DNA of 23,941 nucleotides from Sphaeroforma arctica JP610 (GCF_001186125.1 NW_014039630.1:6697-30637), one strand, 5' to 3'. Positions 1 through 11,700 are shown, counted from the stretch's first letter. The notes: generated from the sequence alone by a model not told the origin. A program made the numbers and translations.

Positions 1-56
<56 letters not shown>

Positions 57-106
57 GTGTATGTATGTATGTATGTATGTATGTATATATATATATATAT
101 ATATAT
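1..106. repeat. Compound microsatellite (TG)n-(ATGT)n-(AT)n
   Basis: A run of about 27 TG units passes into about six ATGT units and then an AT run ending near 106. The left end of the window cuts the array, so its full length is unknown. It is simple-sequence DNA with no coding content, and is likely polymorphic in length. Confidence 0.97.
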
Positions 107-1086
107 CTTTGCACGTGCAAATTTCTGTTGAGACGACCTCTGATAGGCTCAATGTTACTTACATAGACCAACTTTGAGATACTTCATTTGGAACGACTAA
201 AATATATCTTCCATATTGTAGTATATGAATACTGTATGAACACCGCGATGATACATGTATAACCGCTGAACATAGTTCATACCGATATTGCATTGTATTT
301 TGTTCCTGAAGCTGGATAGAGTTACTAATGATGCTGATGATTCCGCCATGATGTCAGTCGTATAATCACAAAGACTGATGCTTCCGATGCGTTGATTGTG
401 TCCTTAACAGTTGCTATATATTTTGAAACCGATTATTGAAATTCTATAAGTACTCCACTACACACACAGGGAAGTTGTTTACTGCACTAAAAATATGAAT
501 GTACAGTGATATATACACTCTATATATTTTTTGTTTTATAAAAATAAAAACTCGCCATGTTGTGAGTACATATCGATAAACGAACGTTTTGATTGGTCTA
601 GTATTTAATTTTCTGATTGGATTGAGAAATCTGTGAAATTCTCAAATACAGTGTCGTCATCAGAGTCTCAGTCTCTCAGACTGGTACTTGGTATATAGCC
701 TCACTGAGCCTGGGCCCTGGGGTGGCCGTAGGTCGCAAATCGCAATGTCCGAACGAAGCGCACGTGCGATACTGATATATTTAATACAAATGTGTATAAA
801 TATATATAAATGGAGCTAAAAACTTTGTAGTATATTCACTATAAATGAATACGCAGAGGGCAGTATATATATTTATAAACTTCTAAGACTGTAGACTTCG
901 AGAGAAAAGTATTCGAGGTGCATGTTAGTACCGCACGTCGTTTTGTGTAGTGACTAAATACACTGTACAATTCACAAACATACAATCCACCATTGAGCTA
1001 TATAGGTTTTATTAAGCAAGCATCAGCCTGTCATTGTATAAGTTAGTTCTAAAAGCAAGCATATTCCAACCCGAACATAAGCCAAG
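107..1086 (+). promoter_or_regulatory. Upstream region of the UPF0390-like gene, promoter inferred
   Basis: No gene is recognisable in these 980 bases. The stretch is AT-rich with several TATATAAA-like words (for example near 800-812), a GC-richer island around 690-770, and ATTGG words (reverse CCAAT) near 592 and 616. It lies directly before the start codon of the gene at 1087, so the promoter and 5' leader are probably here. I cannot place a transcription start. The promoter role is inferred from position only. Confidence 0.35.
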
Positions 1087-4021
1087 ATGCCACAAAAGGG
1101 AGTCTCAAAGGGCGGGGGTAAAGTGAAGAGTGCTGGGGCGCTTCGTCGTCAGGTGGGAAAGACACGCCCGGGTATGCGATCAGTGGCCGCCAAGAAGAAT
1201 AAACACGTGCAAATTCGAGCATTAAATAAGGTAAGTAGATATGATACTATCGATCCGACTTTCGCTAATTTCTGTGCACATACAAGCTATTGGTATACCT
1301 ATATAAGCCGGCATATATCTATTTATTTGTGCGAGTATATATACCGATAAGAAACAATATTAACATGCCAGGCATATATATATATATCTATATGTGTGTG
1401 TGTGTGTGCGTCTGTGTCTCTGATTCTGTGGTGTTGTATTGTTTTGTTTTGTGACAGTAATACAAGCAAAGGATGTTTAATTAATATCCATTTGGTTATG
1501 TACGCGCGTGGGTGTGTGTGTGTGTTCTTAGTAGATAAGTATGTATTCAATACTGCATGTGTATACGTATTATATCTTTTAGGTTTACTAGATATATTTT
1601 CATTCATATATACATGTTTGTGTGTGTGTTTCTGTGCGTTTGTGTGTGTGTATGTATTACGTGCATTGTTGAAAGTATGTGTCTACATGCAAAACACGCA
1701 TATATGGCGTGACTGAATCACAATACTCGTATTTAGTCATTCTAAAATGTTGGTAAGCTATTTGTTATTTTATCAAACTAGTATTTACATATATTTATTT
1801 GTATGTATGTATATGGTGTCGTTTTTATTGATTTGTTAATTGTATATACGACGATATAAGTAGTTGTCTTCTCACAATAGCTGAAAATATCACCTTTATT
1901 TTGCCATGAATGCATATTAGTCGTAATTATACTTTGAACAAGTGTGGAAGTATACAGATTTATATTTGTATCATGATCATGATCGTAATAAGCAAACGTG
2001 TGTATATTCATGAGAAAAATATTGATTCATATTTATATATATATATAGCTATGTTGTATTTATATATAAATATGCCTATATATTTGTGTTTTATTACAGT
2101 TTCTATGGATATGTAGGTTTGTCTATATAAATATAGCCATGTATATTGTACTGCTATATTTATCTCTATGCGTATCTGGTGTTTGTTTAAATTTATCTCT
2201 ATGTGTATTTATGCACGTATATACGTAGATTTTTATATACCTTTATTTTTTTTGCCTGCATGTATATAAATATATATGATTATTGACAGTTCTGTATATT
2301 CTTTGATCAATACTTTTAATTTGTTTGCCTGTAATATTGTATACGTCGCCCTACATTATCTGTTGATGTGTGTTTAGAGGAATATTGTCGATTTTACCTC
2401 TATTTTGGTGTGTGTGCCTCAAATGCTTTGCCAATCCATGCTGAGTTCGTTTTCATTCGGTGCAATTTTTGTTTATTTATAGTATATTCGTCCGTCGTAT
2501 GCATTCTTTTATGATTTCTATGAATCCTTCAAATACTATCACGTATATGCAAACTTATATATATACATATATATAAATAGATGAGTTTGACGTCTTTCAT
2601 GGTGTAGTCCGTGCCTCACAAATTCATAATCACGTCAGTGTTATGAAGTCAAAACTGATTGTGTATAGCTATATTTGAAGCCTGTCCCGATTGGTATACC
2701 ATGACATATTTGTAGGTTACTCGGTTTTTAGATAGTCATATCACCCTACAGCGTTGCTGTACAAGACTTTAGCAAACCCAAGGCTGTGATGTTCGTTCAT
2801 TGTTTTTAGTGCTAGTTCTTCAAGCATATGTGCATATTGAAGCAACTCCTTCCTCAGTCTGCTTGGTTCAAAACATAAAACTTATGCAGCGGGAGTTTCA
2901 TTTACTCGATTATATACGATACTCACCAGACAACGTCTTTGCGCTCATTTTACCTTGCTTTATAAATCATGTCTTCTCAAAGCAACCCCTCATTTAGTTC
3001 GCGGTTTTCTTTTTTTTCTTTTTTTTGGTTAGCGTCTGCACGGAAAGTAGGGTTTTGCCTATTGTCCCAATTTCATTAAGCATAACATTGTTCACATGTT
3101 GGTGGTGAATTTATATGGTGAATCTAAGTTTTGTACAAAAATTGAATTTCTACCAATACTACATGTAGTACTTTTTAGTCTACTATTTGAAATCTATCGA
3201 AGGTGCCTGTTCAACATGGACCGCGCAAGAATTGCGATAGTTTAATCGCACTCACATGTTTCACACATCGACATGGTCATTCTCTACCTTTTCACAGAAA
3301 TTCGAAAGTCAAAAACGCGTGGACATAGAAAATCAAATAGCTGCGAAGACGTCGGGATTCCAAAAGTGAGTGTTCATGTACAATGCTATACACGCTTGGA
3401 AGTACTGATTCACCTAAGTTAGGTTGATTTTACACTTCAGCCGATTTCTGACTTATCTGGCACGTGGTGGATTGTCACTTACGTTCAACTGATAGCATAG
3501 TGCCGGTGCGATTCATGGCAGATGAATTCTTAAACATCGTTATTGTATATTGTTCAAGTACTACAACACTTTTCCTTATGCCACACTATGTTACCACTTC
3601 ACTTGCAATCACCGTTTATTCTGATGAAATAATAGTACAACCAGAGGGAGATAGTATTATATCGTGCCCTTTCAGTCAATAGACATGGCAAACCCTTCAC
3701 TCATACTGGTTTTTTCCACGACTGATGATGTACTTCAACCTGTTCCTGATTAGGTTCCTGGTCGTCAAACCAGAGGGAGATAGTATTATATCGTGCCCTT
3801 TCAGTCAATAGACATGGCAAACCCTTCACTCATACTGGTTTTTTCCACGACTGATGATGTACTTCAACCTGTTCCTGATTAGGTTCCTGGTCGTCAAACC
3901 AGAGGAAGAAGAGAAGAAAGAAGACACCAAAAAGTTAAAGAAATTCACATATAAATCCGGAGTGTCGGGCAAGGCAAAGGCCGGATCAACTATACAACAG
4001 GAGAAGAAGAAGCGAAAATAG
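1087..4021 (+). CDS. Small basic UPF0390/DUF2462-like protein, three exons
   Basis: Spliced gene: exon 1 1087-1230, exon 2 3298-3365, exon 3 3883-4021, giving 116 residues. The donors are GTAAGT and GTGAGT. The acceptors follow TTTTCACAG and CTGATTAG, and the phases join exactly (0, then 2). The ATG has A at -3. The protein is about a third Lys/Arg. Residues 26-66 resemble the UPF0390 (DUF2462; human C19orf53) core: a basic 'RPGMRSVAAKKNKHVQ' stretch, then L-x-K-K-x-E, R-x-x-I-E and a following K-T-S. The tail is E/K-rich and ends in KKKRK. At 116 residues it is slightly longer than the human protein (about 99). The family is small, basic and poorly characterised; a nucleolar location would fit the composition but is inferred. 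A possible ATTAAA poly(A) signal lies at 4043-4048. The gene looks intact. The family call is moderate; the exon model is strong. Confidence 0.85.
1231..3297 (+). other. Intron 1 of the UPF0390-like gene, TG/TA-rich
   Basis: This 2,067-base intron begins GTAAGT and ends in a pyrimidine-rich TTTTCACAG. It is dominated by T-rich TATATA and TGTGTG words, including a clear AT/GT microsatellite near 1375-1409 and GT-rich patches at 1510-1525 and 1619-1652. The short open frames inside it are Cys/Tyr/Ile-rich readings of simple sequence, and I do not take them as genes. It is far longer than the other two-digit to three-digit introns inferred in this window. Confidence 0.8.
3639..3905 (+). repeat. 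Perfect 129-bp tandem duplication spanning a 3' splice site
   Basis: The segment starting CCAGAGGGAG at 3641 repeats with period 129 at 3770 and starts a third time (CCAGAGG) at 3899, where exon 3 continues. The two units look identical by eye. Each carries the same pyrimidine-rich stretch, CTGATTAG acceptor and the first coding bases of exon 3 (acceptor AG at 3752-3753 and 3881-3882). Only the downstream acceptor leads into the lysine-rich tail. The upstream one would end at a TAG at 3809 after about 18 further codons. The perfect identity means a very recent event or an assembly duplication. Confidence 0.93.
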
Positions 4022-4109
4022 AATCCTAATTAGAAATATAAGATTAAAATATACATACTGTTTCAAAGACATAGCTTTAATAGTGCTTCTGGAAGAAATT
4101 GTAGTTTAT

Positions 4110-4422
4110 CGCTCGATGCTTTACATTACGGCTTTGAATATATCATGCCGTGCGAATGGTACGATAAATTCAACCACGAATTCGGTGTAGAGCGTACACA
4201 GATGTACATTGTGAGTGTTTTAAACAAGGTAGCGACAAGTCATTGTCTAAAATATATGACATGTGGAGTATATCTCGATGCGCTACAATTCGGCGCTTCC
4301 AAATATTATATGTCATACGTATGAATGGAAAGATAAATTCAACTACTTAATCGCCTATTCGAGTACAGTATTCAGAGCGTACACAGATATATATTGTAGT
4401 GTGCTCCAAACAAGTAGTGGAA
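4110..4422 (+). repeat. Diverged direct repeat, two copies about 162 bp apart
   Basis: Copy 1 (about 4110-4240) and copy 2 (about 4272-4422) share the ordered blocks CTCGATG, a GATAAATTCAAC core, AGAGCGTACACAGAT and AAACAAG, with indels between them. Much of 4022-4780 is otherwise unassigned: I see no gene in it apart from the end of the UPF0390-like transcript. The origin of the repeat is unknown. It could be a decayed tandem duplication or part of a transposon terminal region. Confidence 0.6.
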
Positions 4423-4788
4423 TGTTCTTTGACCAATCTTCTCTTGGCAAGGTTCGTGGGGCGCAGCTCGCTAATGTATTCGTACCAAGTGCATGCTGGG
4501 TTTACTAACCTCTTGATGTATGTACCTTCCATGTGCTATATACTGATTTTCTGATTCATTGCCCTGGTTCCGTCATATCTTCCCCGAAACGCTATGAGTT
4601 ATACGGTGCAGCGCAGAGCGTCACTCATCTATAGTGGCCTGACGGAGCGGTGATCGCAAAACAGCCCGTATTCCTGTTAGATTACCAAACAGTATAATCG
4701 TGCGCTTAGCTACTTCCGTGCACACCAAATTATAGTACTGCCGGAGCTCCAGCCAGCTAAGTTGATCGTGTCGTTTTCAGCGCCCTGT

Positions 4789-5515
4789 CTACAAGAAGTT
4801 GTAGCACATTCTTCTACCACGAAAGTAATGTGATGGGGTATCGCCAGCAACTGCTTCAATTATTTGATCTTGTATCCATTGTGTCAGACGAAGTCTATCA
4901 TTCACGTCGTCCTTAAGGGCAGTACGTAGCATAAATTTAAGTTTCCTGTGTCGAACTTCGTTTGCGCCTGGGTCTGTGGCTTGTACAGAACACCCCATTT
5001 TACGCATATGTCCGAAAAGTATTTGATAGCAGACGTAATGTCTTGAATAAAATCGGTGTCATTGTCATGGAAAAATCAATGGATAGTGATCGACAAATAT
5101 GAATGAGCATATTTCAGCCATTGTTTCGGGTAGTTTGTTCCTCGCCGGGTTATACCGTGAGGCTACATCGAACATGTGAAACATACAATTTTCATCATGC
5201 CGTCCGATCTCATCCATTGCAACAAGATCAATAATGATCCTGTGCATATGGCTCATATTCGAGCAACGCCTTCAAGAATACCCAGCCATAGCGCATAATT
5301 TGGTTCTTCACATACACCTCGAATTTCATGGACTCTTGTTTGCAGAGCTTAAATAGATTAGGGTTGATCAGACCTCTTCGCCTCGCTTCAGGGACCATTG
5401 TACAATAGTGAATACGTATAAATGGAAAGGAAGTATACCGCAGATTAATCCATCCAAATTGAATATTCGAGATGTTATAGTATGCTTCAAAGTAGGAAGA
5501 CGCTATCGTAGGCAA
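4789..5515 (-). pseudogene. Integrase portion of the old Ty3/Gypsy fossil
   Basis: Minus-strand peptides here resemble Ty3/Gypsy integrase. One stretch (about 5515-5228) has the spacing of the N-terminal zinc-binding region. The next (about 5256-5065) resembles the catalytic core, with an SRY motif after an aspartate and the alternating hydrophobic pattern expected there. The segment at 5065-4789 looks like the later core. In Ty3/Gypsy elements integrase follows RNase H, which matches the position left of 6880 on the minus strand. The roughly 1.4 kb between the two is larger than usual, so an insertion or a second fossil is possible. It is broken. Confidence 0.55.
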
Positions 5516-5520
5516 TAGGT

Positions 5521-6880
5521 GGTTCTCTAGAAAAATTTGTTTTCCACCAAAGGCAAAAAGAGAGCATTAGTGTATAATCAAATATTCAGAGCAAAATATT
5601 CTAATGTAAATAGGACAAGGTGAGTCCTCCAAGCCAGCCAAAAAAAAGTGTTCGTCTATACCTTGCATGTGGTGAAGAGCCAGGTACCATGTGATGGGGT
5701 TCTAGTTGCAGTGAAGTCACTACACCAGCCTTGTGTTTAAACTTCTGGATCTTATTTTCTTCAATTTAGAAATACTTTACTATGCCATAAACTACTATGA
5801 CTGGGAAGCATGAATGTGGCCAATTGATGTCGTTTCAATCTGAGCTGTTGACAACTTGAAGTAAATCTAGATCGAAATAGTGAATTATAGAAGCGAAGCT
5901 ATATAAACAAAGATCTCAGTATTCAATCTCTTTATTTTAACTAAAACCGAAGACTGAATTTATTTTCTTGATGTCTACCGGTTTACTTAAACTCCTATCA
6001 TAGTACGAAATAGTCCTTCTGGTTATACGGGCTTTACACCGTAGCTTTTGCAGCAAAAGTCTGTCAAATAATGAAAATTAGATATCCGCTTAAGCATCTC
6101 TGTATTTGACCCTGTCTTCTCTATTTGACCCTGTCTGCAACGCGAGCTCTCAGACTTCAAGGTGAGTCGATGGACGAACATCCTCGTCGATTTGCGCTTA
6201 AGCGTTCTTCCTCTGTGTTGCTTGAAGCAGTCGTATCTAGATACGCTGTTTCTGAAACTTCGTGTTGATATACGTGACAATCGTTTACTAGCTTCATAAA
6301 TCGGACGTAGACTTTTGGCGTGTCGCTTTCAAAGTTGAGTATTGTTCGTGTTCTAGCATTCTCTGTTACGCCTTTCATACTCGGTTGAAAGTTCAGCTAA
6401 TTCCTTAGTCCTGCTACGATATAGTGCAGTCTCGCGTACTTTGTGCGACTTGTAAGTAATCTCTAAAGACGCATTCTAATGACAGTCTCAAAGGGTTTGC
6501 TGAATTCATACACATTATGTTGGAACATATGGAAAAGGATCAACGCGCTTGTGCCTTTACGGTCAAACCGACATATGATCGTATATAGCCAGGGATATTT
6601 TTTGTCGCCTGGGTACCCAAATATAAGAAGGTATAAACCCCTTTGTCGATATAAATCGGCTCATCTTGGATGATCGATTTTAGGTCGTTGAATATAGCGT
6701 TATGGTGGCTTTCCTTATACGACAAATAGCTGCCTTTTTAATTGCCAATGCGGGTCTGCACATGCGTTATGTTCTTTGAGGTGAATCTCATATGCATCAC
6801 ATTTAAGGTGACTTGAAGGGAACTTATAGTCTGGTGTCTATCTATTGGAAGTGTGGGTGTAGCTTTCAATCGGTAGCTCA
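5521..6880. other. Unassigned interval within the old Gypsy fossil
   Basis: Short minus-strand open frames occur (about 6725-6540 and 6378-6023) but I recognise no domain. A small Cys/His pattern on the minus strand near 6810-6760 might belong to an integrase zinc-binding region, but it is not convincing. Base composition matches the neighbouring fossil rather than the AC-rich or TG-rich blocks elsewhere in the window. Confidence 0.4.
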
Positions 6881-8000
6881 CAACAATTTTCGGACTGCCT
6901 TTTGAGAGTCTAGTATCATACGTGAGAGCATGTCTGGCAAATGGTTGTGCACAATGTGTTCTATTGCAAAATAGGACTGGCAGAGGCGATCATGCCAACT
7001 GCTTACCAGTTGCTTGTGCGGTTGTATATCGTTAAAATCTACCAGAGACTTCTGGTCATATGCCACTTAAAAGAAGGTATTATATAACTTTGAAGTGCTT
7101 TAAAGCAGATACTGTGACAACAAAGTCCTGCTTCACTGTGAGAAAATATCGATGTGAAGCGTTTGAATTCTTGGGAAAAAAACAAAATATACCACGGTTT
7201 TATTATAGACCACCTGATAGACTACATCTCTCAAAGCAATATCTGATGCGAATGGGGCTGCAAAATAAGGTATTCCGCCCGCAGATCAACGCATCACAGG
7301 ACAGACTGTACAGGGATCATAACCTTTCTAAATGCGTCTTTGCATTCTGCTGACCATAGGTAATTCAGTTTTTCTTTGTGTAAACGCAGGTGTCCGAATG
7401 GCTTTATCATGTCTTCTAGATAGAGTACTCTATCCTAACCCCGCAAAGGCTTAACCCCACAAAGGCTGTAAACATCTTTACCTGTCGCGGGGGTACACCA
7501 TTCTAGTAAAATTTGTGCATTTTCCAGGTGTATCACTATACCTTCTTCGGATATTACATATCCTATGAGTGGTACCTTGTCCACTCTCTGCTTTCTTTTT
7601 TCTTTTTTTTTGAAGTTGTGTGCGTTTGAATTTGCAAGTACTAGACGTACTATGTGTGTGGTATCCGTAAATATAACTTAATAAACAAAGTATACCCTTA
7701 CTCGTGAGATATTGGCAAGCAGTCGTTCATGATCAGGTAAAGGTATGCTGTCAGCCTGTACAGCCAAAGTGTGCTATTCTGAACATCTACTGTTTGAACA
7801 TATACTGCTTACCTTTCCATGCGAAAGAGTAATACTTTCGATGTTTCCGAAGTATTTCGAGTTAGTGATAGCCTTATGTAAGGCTCATCTTTGAGAATAA
7901 CTTCGGCTCCTCCTGTGGAAAAGCGTAGAACCTTGCTTATAATTTTGTGTAGATATGATCTTATCGAAATTTCGCATCCAAGCCTACTCGAACTTTTTAG
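6880..8000 (-). pseudogene. Reverse transcriptase and RNase H portion of the old Ty3/Gypsy fossil
   Basis: On the minus strand the RT entry motif around PLPDHERLLA lies near 7760-7690. The RT thumb with GYVISEEGI is near 7580-7525, a WSAECKDAFRK connection motif near 7365-7325, and an RNase H stretch ending in ALKHFK near 7165-7090. The RNase H end, IEHI followed by PDMLSR, is near 6970-6910. In this family these correspond to 'PLP...', 'LGH.IS..G', 'W....AF..K', 'ALKHF' and 'ADALSR' in that order, so the assignment to Ty3/Gypsy pol is firm although the region is broken and shortened. Confidence 0.75.
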
Positions 8001-8499
8001 GAATTCCGTCAGTGTGGAACTGATATACTGCTAAGTGTGCCAAGTTAGAAAGTGTAGGTTTGCCGTCAACTTTGATCGCCATATTTTCTATCCAATTCTA
8101 TTACATTTTCTGTGAGAAATAGTCTCTTGATGGCGTATTGAGTTGGATGAAGTCAACTTTCGAGAAGTCCAAACTTACGTAGCCGTTGTTGAACTTAAAT
8201 TTCGCCCGCTGAGTGATCTGAATAGCTCAACTGTTGACCATTCAGTCGGTAATGCTTTACACGTGCTCATGAATTAATTTCCGTAATATGTGGGCGACTT
8301 AGGTGATTTCAATATATTGTCGTCGGATTGATCCTTCATAGATTCCATTTCGTTTGATAAATCTGTTATGTTGTACCAAAAGACAGTTACTCACTCATTT
8401 CTACTATATAGTCACTTTTCGAAGATCGTCGTATTGAACCACATACGGTGGTCTAGGGTTTTAGAGTTTAGGCCAATGTTTTCCTTCTCTTTTGCAAAT

Positions 8500-8915
8500 A
8501 TATCAGGCGAATCTTCCAGATTTACCTCAATATCAGGTATAAGTGCAAGACGATTTGATACACAAGAAATTTGTGAGCCAGGGTCTAAAGAGCATTTATC
8601 TTCATTTCATTTGTATATACTGGTAATATAACTCGTCCGTTCTCTTCCGCTTATATCCTTCCCGGCGTAGCCACCCTGTATCATGGCTTTTTCAGAGGCT
8701 CTGCCTCCTTAAGTGAACAAATGTAGGGTATGGACGCACACGAGTTCGAGTGAACCCCGTGGCCCTTGTTGCATTCGTCACAGGTGGTGCTTTTCTCGCA
8801 GGAGTCAACGTACTTCCCATGATGGTTCTCTGCCCTTCTGTTTGGTGTACAGTAGCGTTACAACTCGCGCACGCTGCACTTAGCTTTAAACCCACGATGA
8901 GACTTAGACTCATCG
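8500..8915 (-). pseudogene. Zinc-knuckle and protease portion of the old Ty3/Gypsy fossil
   Basis: The minus strand between about 8915 and 8700 codes for closely spaced Cys and His, including CDEC followed by a KGH and a later Cys, as in nucleocapsid zinc knuckles. Just downstream (about 8620-8500) a GSQ stretch preceded by hydrophobic residues matches the start of a retropepsin. A gag knuckle next to protease, upstream of RT on the same strand, fits the family order. The knuckle spacing is not canonical, so it could be a BEL-like or other variant; the RT region supports Ty3/Gypsy. It is broken. Confidence 0.5.
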
Positions 8916-9194
8916 TTTAGCCGTATTTGGATCACATCTACAGTCAATGTGCGTTGCCGCGTTTTCACGTTACTGGTGTGAGAGGTAGGCTCCAAAGATT
9001 GCTTCCAAGTCGAGTGCTACTACTTAGTCCACCCGTCGCCCGTGTAGGCTTGTGTATACAAATAAGTCCCACGGCACGTTCGTCAACTTCAGGGGGTTTG
9101 CTGTTCAATATTCTGCTTCAGTCACTTATAACGCGTCTGTCTGACAGAGTTTGTTAAGCCTGTTGGCCGTCGTCAGAATGCAAGTCGTTAAAGA

Positions 9195-9391
9195 TGTAGT
9201 AAAACTCCTTGATAGGACAAACCTGGTTAGGTTTAGGATAAACCTGATTAACAGGTTTTAGTTCCATACAATCACACATGGTAAGACTCTACGGAACTCA
9301 CGTAAACAGTCAAATGACTTAATAAATATACCTGACAGAGGCTCACAGAGCCTCAGTAGTTTTTATGACCGTTTTTGACGTGTTTACTACA
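9195..9391 (+). repeat. 5' LTR of the chromovirus fossil
   Basis: This is a 197-bp terminal repeat with TG...CA ends, paired with 12403-12599. It contains an AATAAA (9319-9326 region) and a GAGGCTC...GAGCCTC inverted pair near 9337-9351. No convincing primer-binding site is seen just after it; the following bases are AT-rich. Confidence 0.92.
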
Positions 9392-10740
9392 TTTTCACGA
9401 ATAGAATTTTTAGGTATTTTTATTTTCATAAATTTTATTTCGGTATTTTTATAGGTAAGTATTAATATATGAGAATAGAAAGCGTTAGTTCGTGCAAACG
9501 AATCACCCAATCTAATCAGGTCGTCTAAATAGATCGTCTGAAAGTGAAGAAATAGGATAACAAACAATTAATTCCTGGAATAGTGGGGATAATTAGTTCA
9601 AGATACCCATATTTGGCATATTAGTAGCATAAGAATTACCCAGCGACTGCACAAACAAAATAGGGTGAGTGCTAAACTAACACTGAAAGTAAGTATCAAA
9701 TTTGGTACAAATGATATAGGCAAATTGTTGTGAGTACTGAGTACAAAGTAATACATAAGAACAACAAATAGAACACAAATGGGGTTCATGTTGTGTTATG
9801 AGAAAGTTTAAACTAAATGTATGTACGGATTAAGATAGTTTCTAGTGAAGAGAAGTAACATGTTGTGTGTGTTCACAGGTGCATTGAAGGCGGCCATGCG
9901 TATCAGGCTTGTTCGAGAAATTGTATACATTGAATGTAATATGGTGCAAGTCATGACAAGAATAGACACGTAGGTAAATGTTATAGTACCGATGAACAGG
10001 ATGGTTAATGAATTGGTTATAAATTTATAAGTAACATTGTACAAATCGTGACAAGAATATATACATGGGACATGTGATAGGGTTTATGGCCATGAGACTC
10101 GTCCGCGAGCTTATGATACACAATCTATGTTATATTGGGCGTTATATTGAGTATATATACATAACCACTTGTTAGTATACCAGTTTACATACGAGTATAG
10201 ATAAACATGGTGATGAGTACAGAACTTGCCCGCGAACATGTCACACACGTCTCGGCATTATTATACTTGTCATGACAAATGATATAACCTTGTCATCAGA
10301 TACGTGCCTTAGTTAGTAGGATAGTACCGAACCTGAGTGTAATGAGAGAGTGATAGGAATAATAAATACATATATAAAATAGAAAGATATGTCTACAACG
10401 TGGTCATTGCATGTCTATGTGAATTGCACCATTGACAAAGGACAAGTGCTACGTATATGAAAGTAAGGTATATAGATACATGTGGAAACAGGGCACATGA
10501 TTAGAAAATGGGTTGACGGACAAGTTATGGTGTGATGCACAAGGACGTGAGGATAACACAGCGTCCATAGTTCTCACATGATGTGCACCAACTAGGATGG
10601 CACGACATGGATGAAGACGAGTCGGATCAGACGAATGAAGCATATCATGAACTACAGGCAAACAAAATTTCAATGGTGGATAGTGTGACGATGTAACAAG
10701 CAATAGAAATAGGTTGTTTAATAATAAGACGAGTAAAAGT
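9392..10740 (+). other. Internal leader-side region of the chromovirus fossil, no gene seen
   Basis: About 1.35 kb of AT-rich, purine-leaning sequence lies between the 5' LTR and the first integrase similarity. Short minus-strand frames are hydrophobic readings of AT-rich sequence. I see no zinc knuckle, GSQ or RT motif. A loosely repeated phrase, CGTGACAAGAATA/CATGACAAGAATAGA, appears near 9952 and 10047. It may be an untranslated leader or unrelated filler. Confidence 0.5.
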
Positions 10741-10779
10741 TAGATACAGAGAAATAGGAATGTATCGCGCACACGATAA

Positions 10780-11330
10780 GTATAGCGCTGGTCAGATAAA
10801 GACCGACAGGGCTTTCATTTCCTCGGAAGCTGTCACAGCCGAACTGATGAAATTGTTCGGAGAACATGGTTTCCCACGGAAGCTCCAATCGGATGAAGGG
10901 GGGAATTCTTCAACAAGATTGCACGGCTACTCACGCAAGAGGTGGGCATCATGCACGCAAAGTCACCACCGTACCGACCACAGGTTTTGGGAGCTGCAGA
11001 ACGTAGACACAGAGACATCTACGAAGGGGTAAGGAAACTCTGCAAGTCGCTTCCCATAGCGTGGGACGTCAGACTGCCATTGATCATGCTCTGTCAGAAT
11101 CTTCGCATCTCACGCAGGCACAAGACAGCCCCGTTCAGTGCTTACTTCGGAAGACGGCATGTTCCGTTCGCAGATTTTACCGACGATCTGCCAGATAGCC
11201 AGCCAGTCACCAATGGATAGGTTACACGATGCTATTCTGCCGATGTTACACAAGGTCACCCTCAAGTATACAGACTCACCGGCGAAGCAGTTCGATAGAC
11301 TCCATGCGTACGACTTAATCACGTTCTAGG
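10780..11330 (+). pseudogene. Integrase core portion of the chromovirus fossil
   Basis: Plus-strand peptides match the Ty3/Gypsy integrase core: a helix ending in FGEHGFPRKLQSD, then SPPYRPQVLGAAERRHRD, which corresponds to the conserved SPYHPQ..G..ER..R pattern with the catalytic Glu. The helical stretch that follows (WDVRLPLIMLCQN) matches the usual '...LP...FAYN' segment. The N-terminal zinc-binding part and first catalytic region are not recognisable. Integrase inserts the cDNA; this copy is broken. Confidence 0.82.
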
Positions 11331-11700
11331 ATGGTGAAGACGGAGGGCCGAACGACAAAGGCAATGCGACCAATGTTTGGTCCGTACGTGGTCAAGCAAC
11401 AACAGGGTCAAGGATATATCCTGGCGAACAAAGACGGCACCACCCCAAGCACGTTCAAGGGCCAGCTGGTCAGAGTGGAACTGTTGCGCTTGGTACATAG
11501 AGCAACGGAACCATCCCTGGCGAACGAGATGTGGCAAGAACAGGGTTCGGCTTTCAGGCACATCATCCGACATCGCCAGAATGACCACACCGGCGTTATG
11601 GAGTACTTGGTTCAGTGGAAGGAAGGCAATCCCACATAGGAGACATCAGAAGTATTCGATGATCCAAATGACATTGCAGCATACCATAAGGCAGATCAAA
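11331..11700 (+). pseudogene. Integrase C-terminal (GPY/F) region and chromodomain of the chromovirus fossil
   Basis: At about 11360-11480 the peptide has MFGPYVV followed by GYILAN and an LVRVELLRL stretch, matching the integrase GPY/F module. At about 11550-11690 it has FRHIIRHR, then MEYLVQWK and a DDPNDIAAYHK end. This is the chromodomain pattern: two short strands, an aromatic W-K core, and a C-terminal helix ending in YH/YHK. In chromoviruses this domain steers integration to marked chromatin. Together these place the element in the chromovirus branch of Ty3/Gypsy. The region is broken. Confidence 0.82.

Noticed and set aside
1323-2116. Open frames of 68-106 codons inside intron 1 of the UPF0390-like gene
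   Set aside because: They are readings of TG and TA simple sequence and show no protein-like composition.
3639-3905. Possible CRISPR-like or satellite array
   Set aside because: Only two full 129-bp units with no spacers, in a eukaryotic gene; it is a simple tandem duplication.
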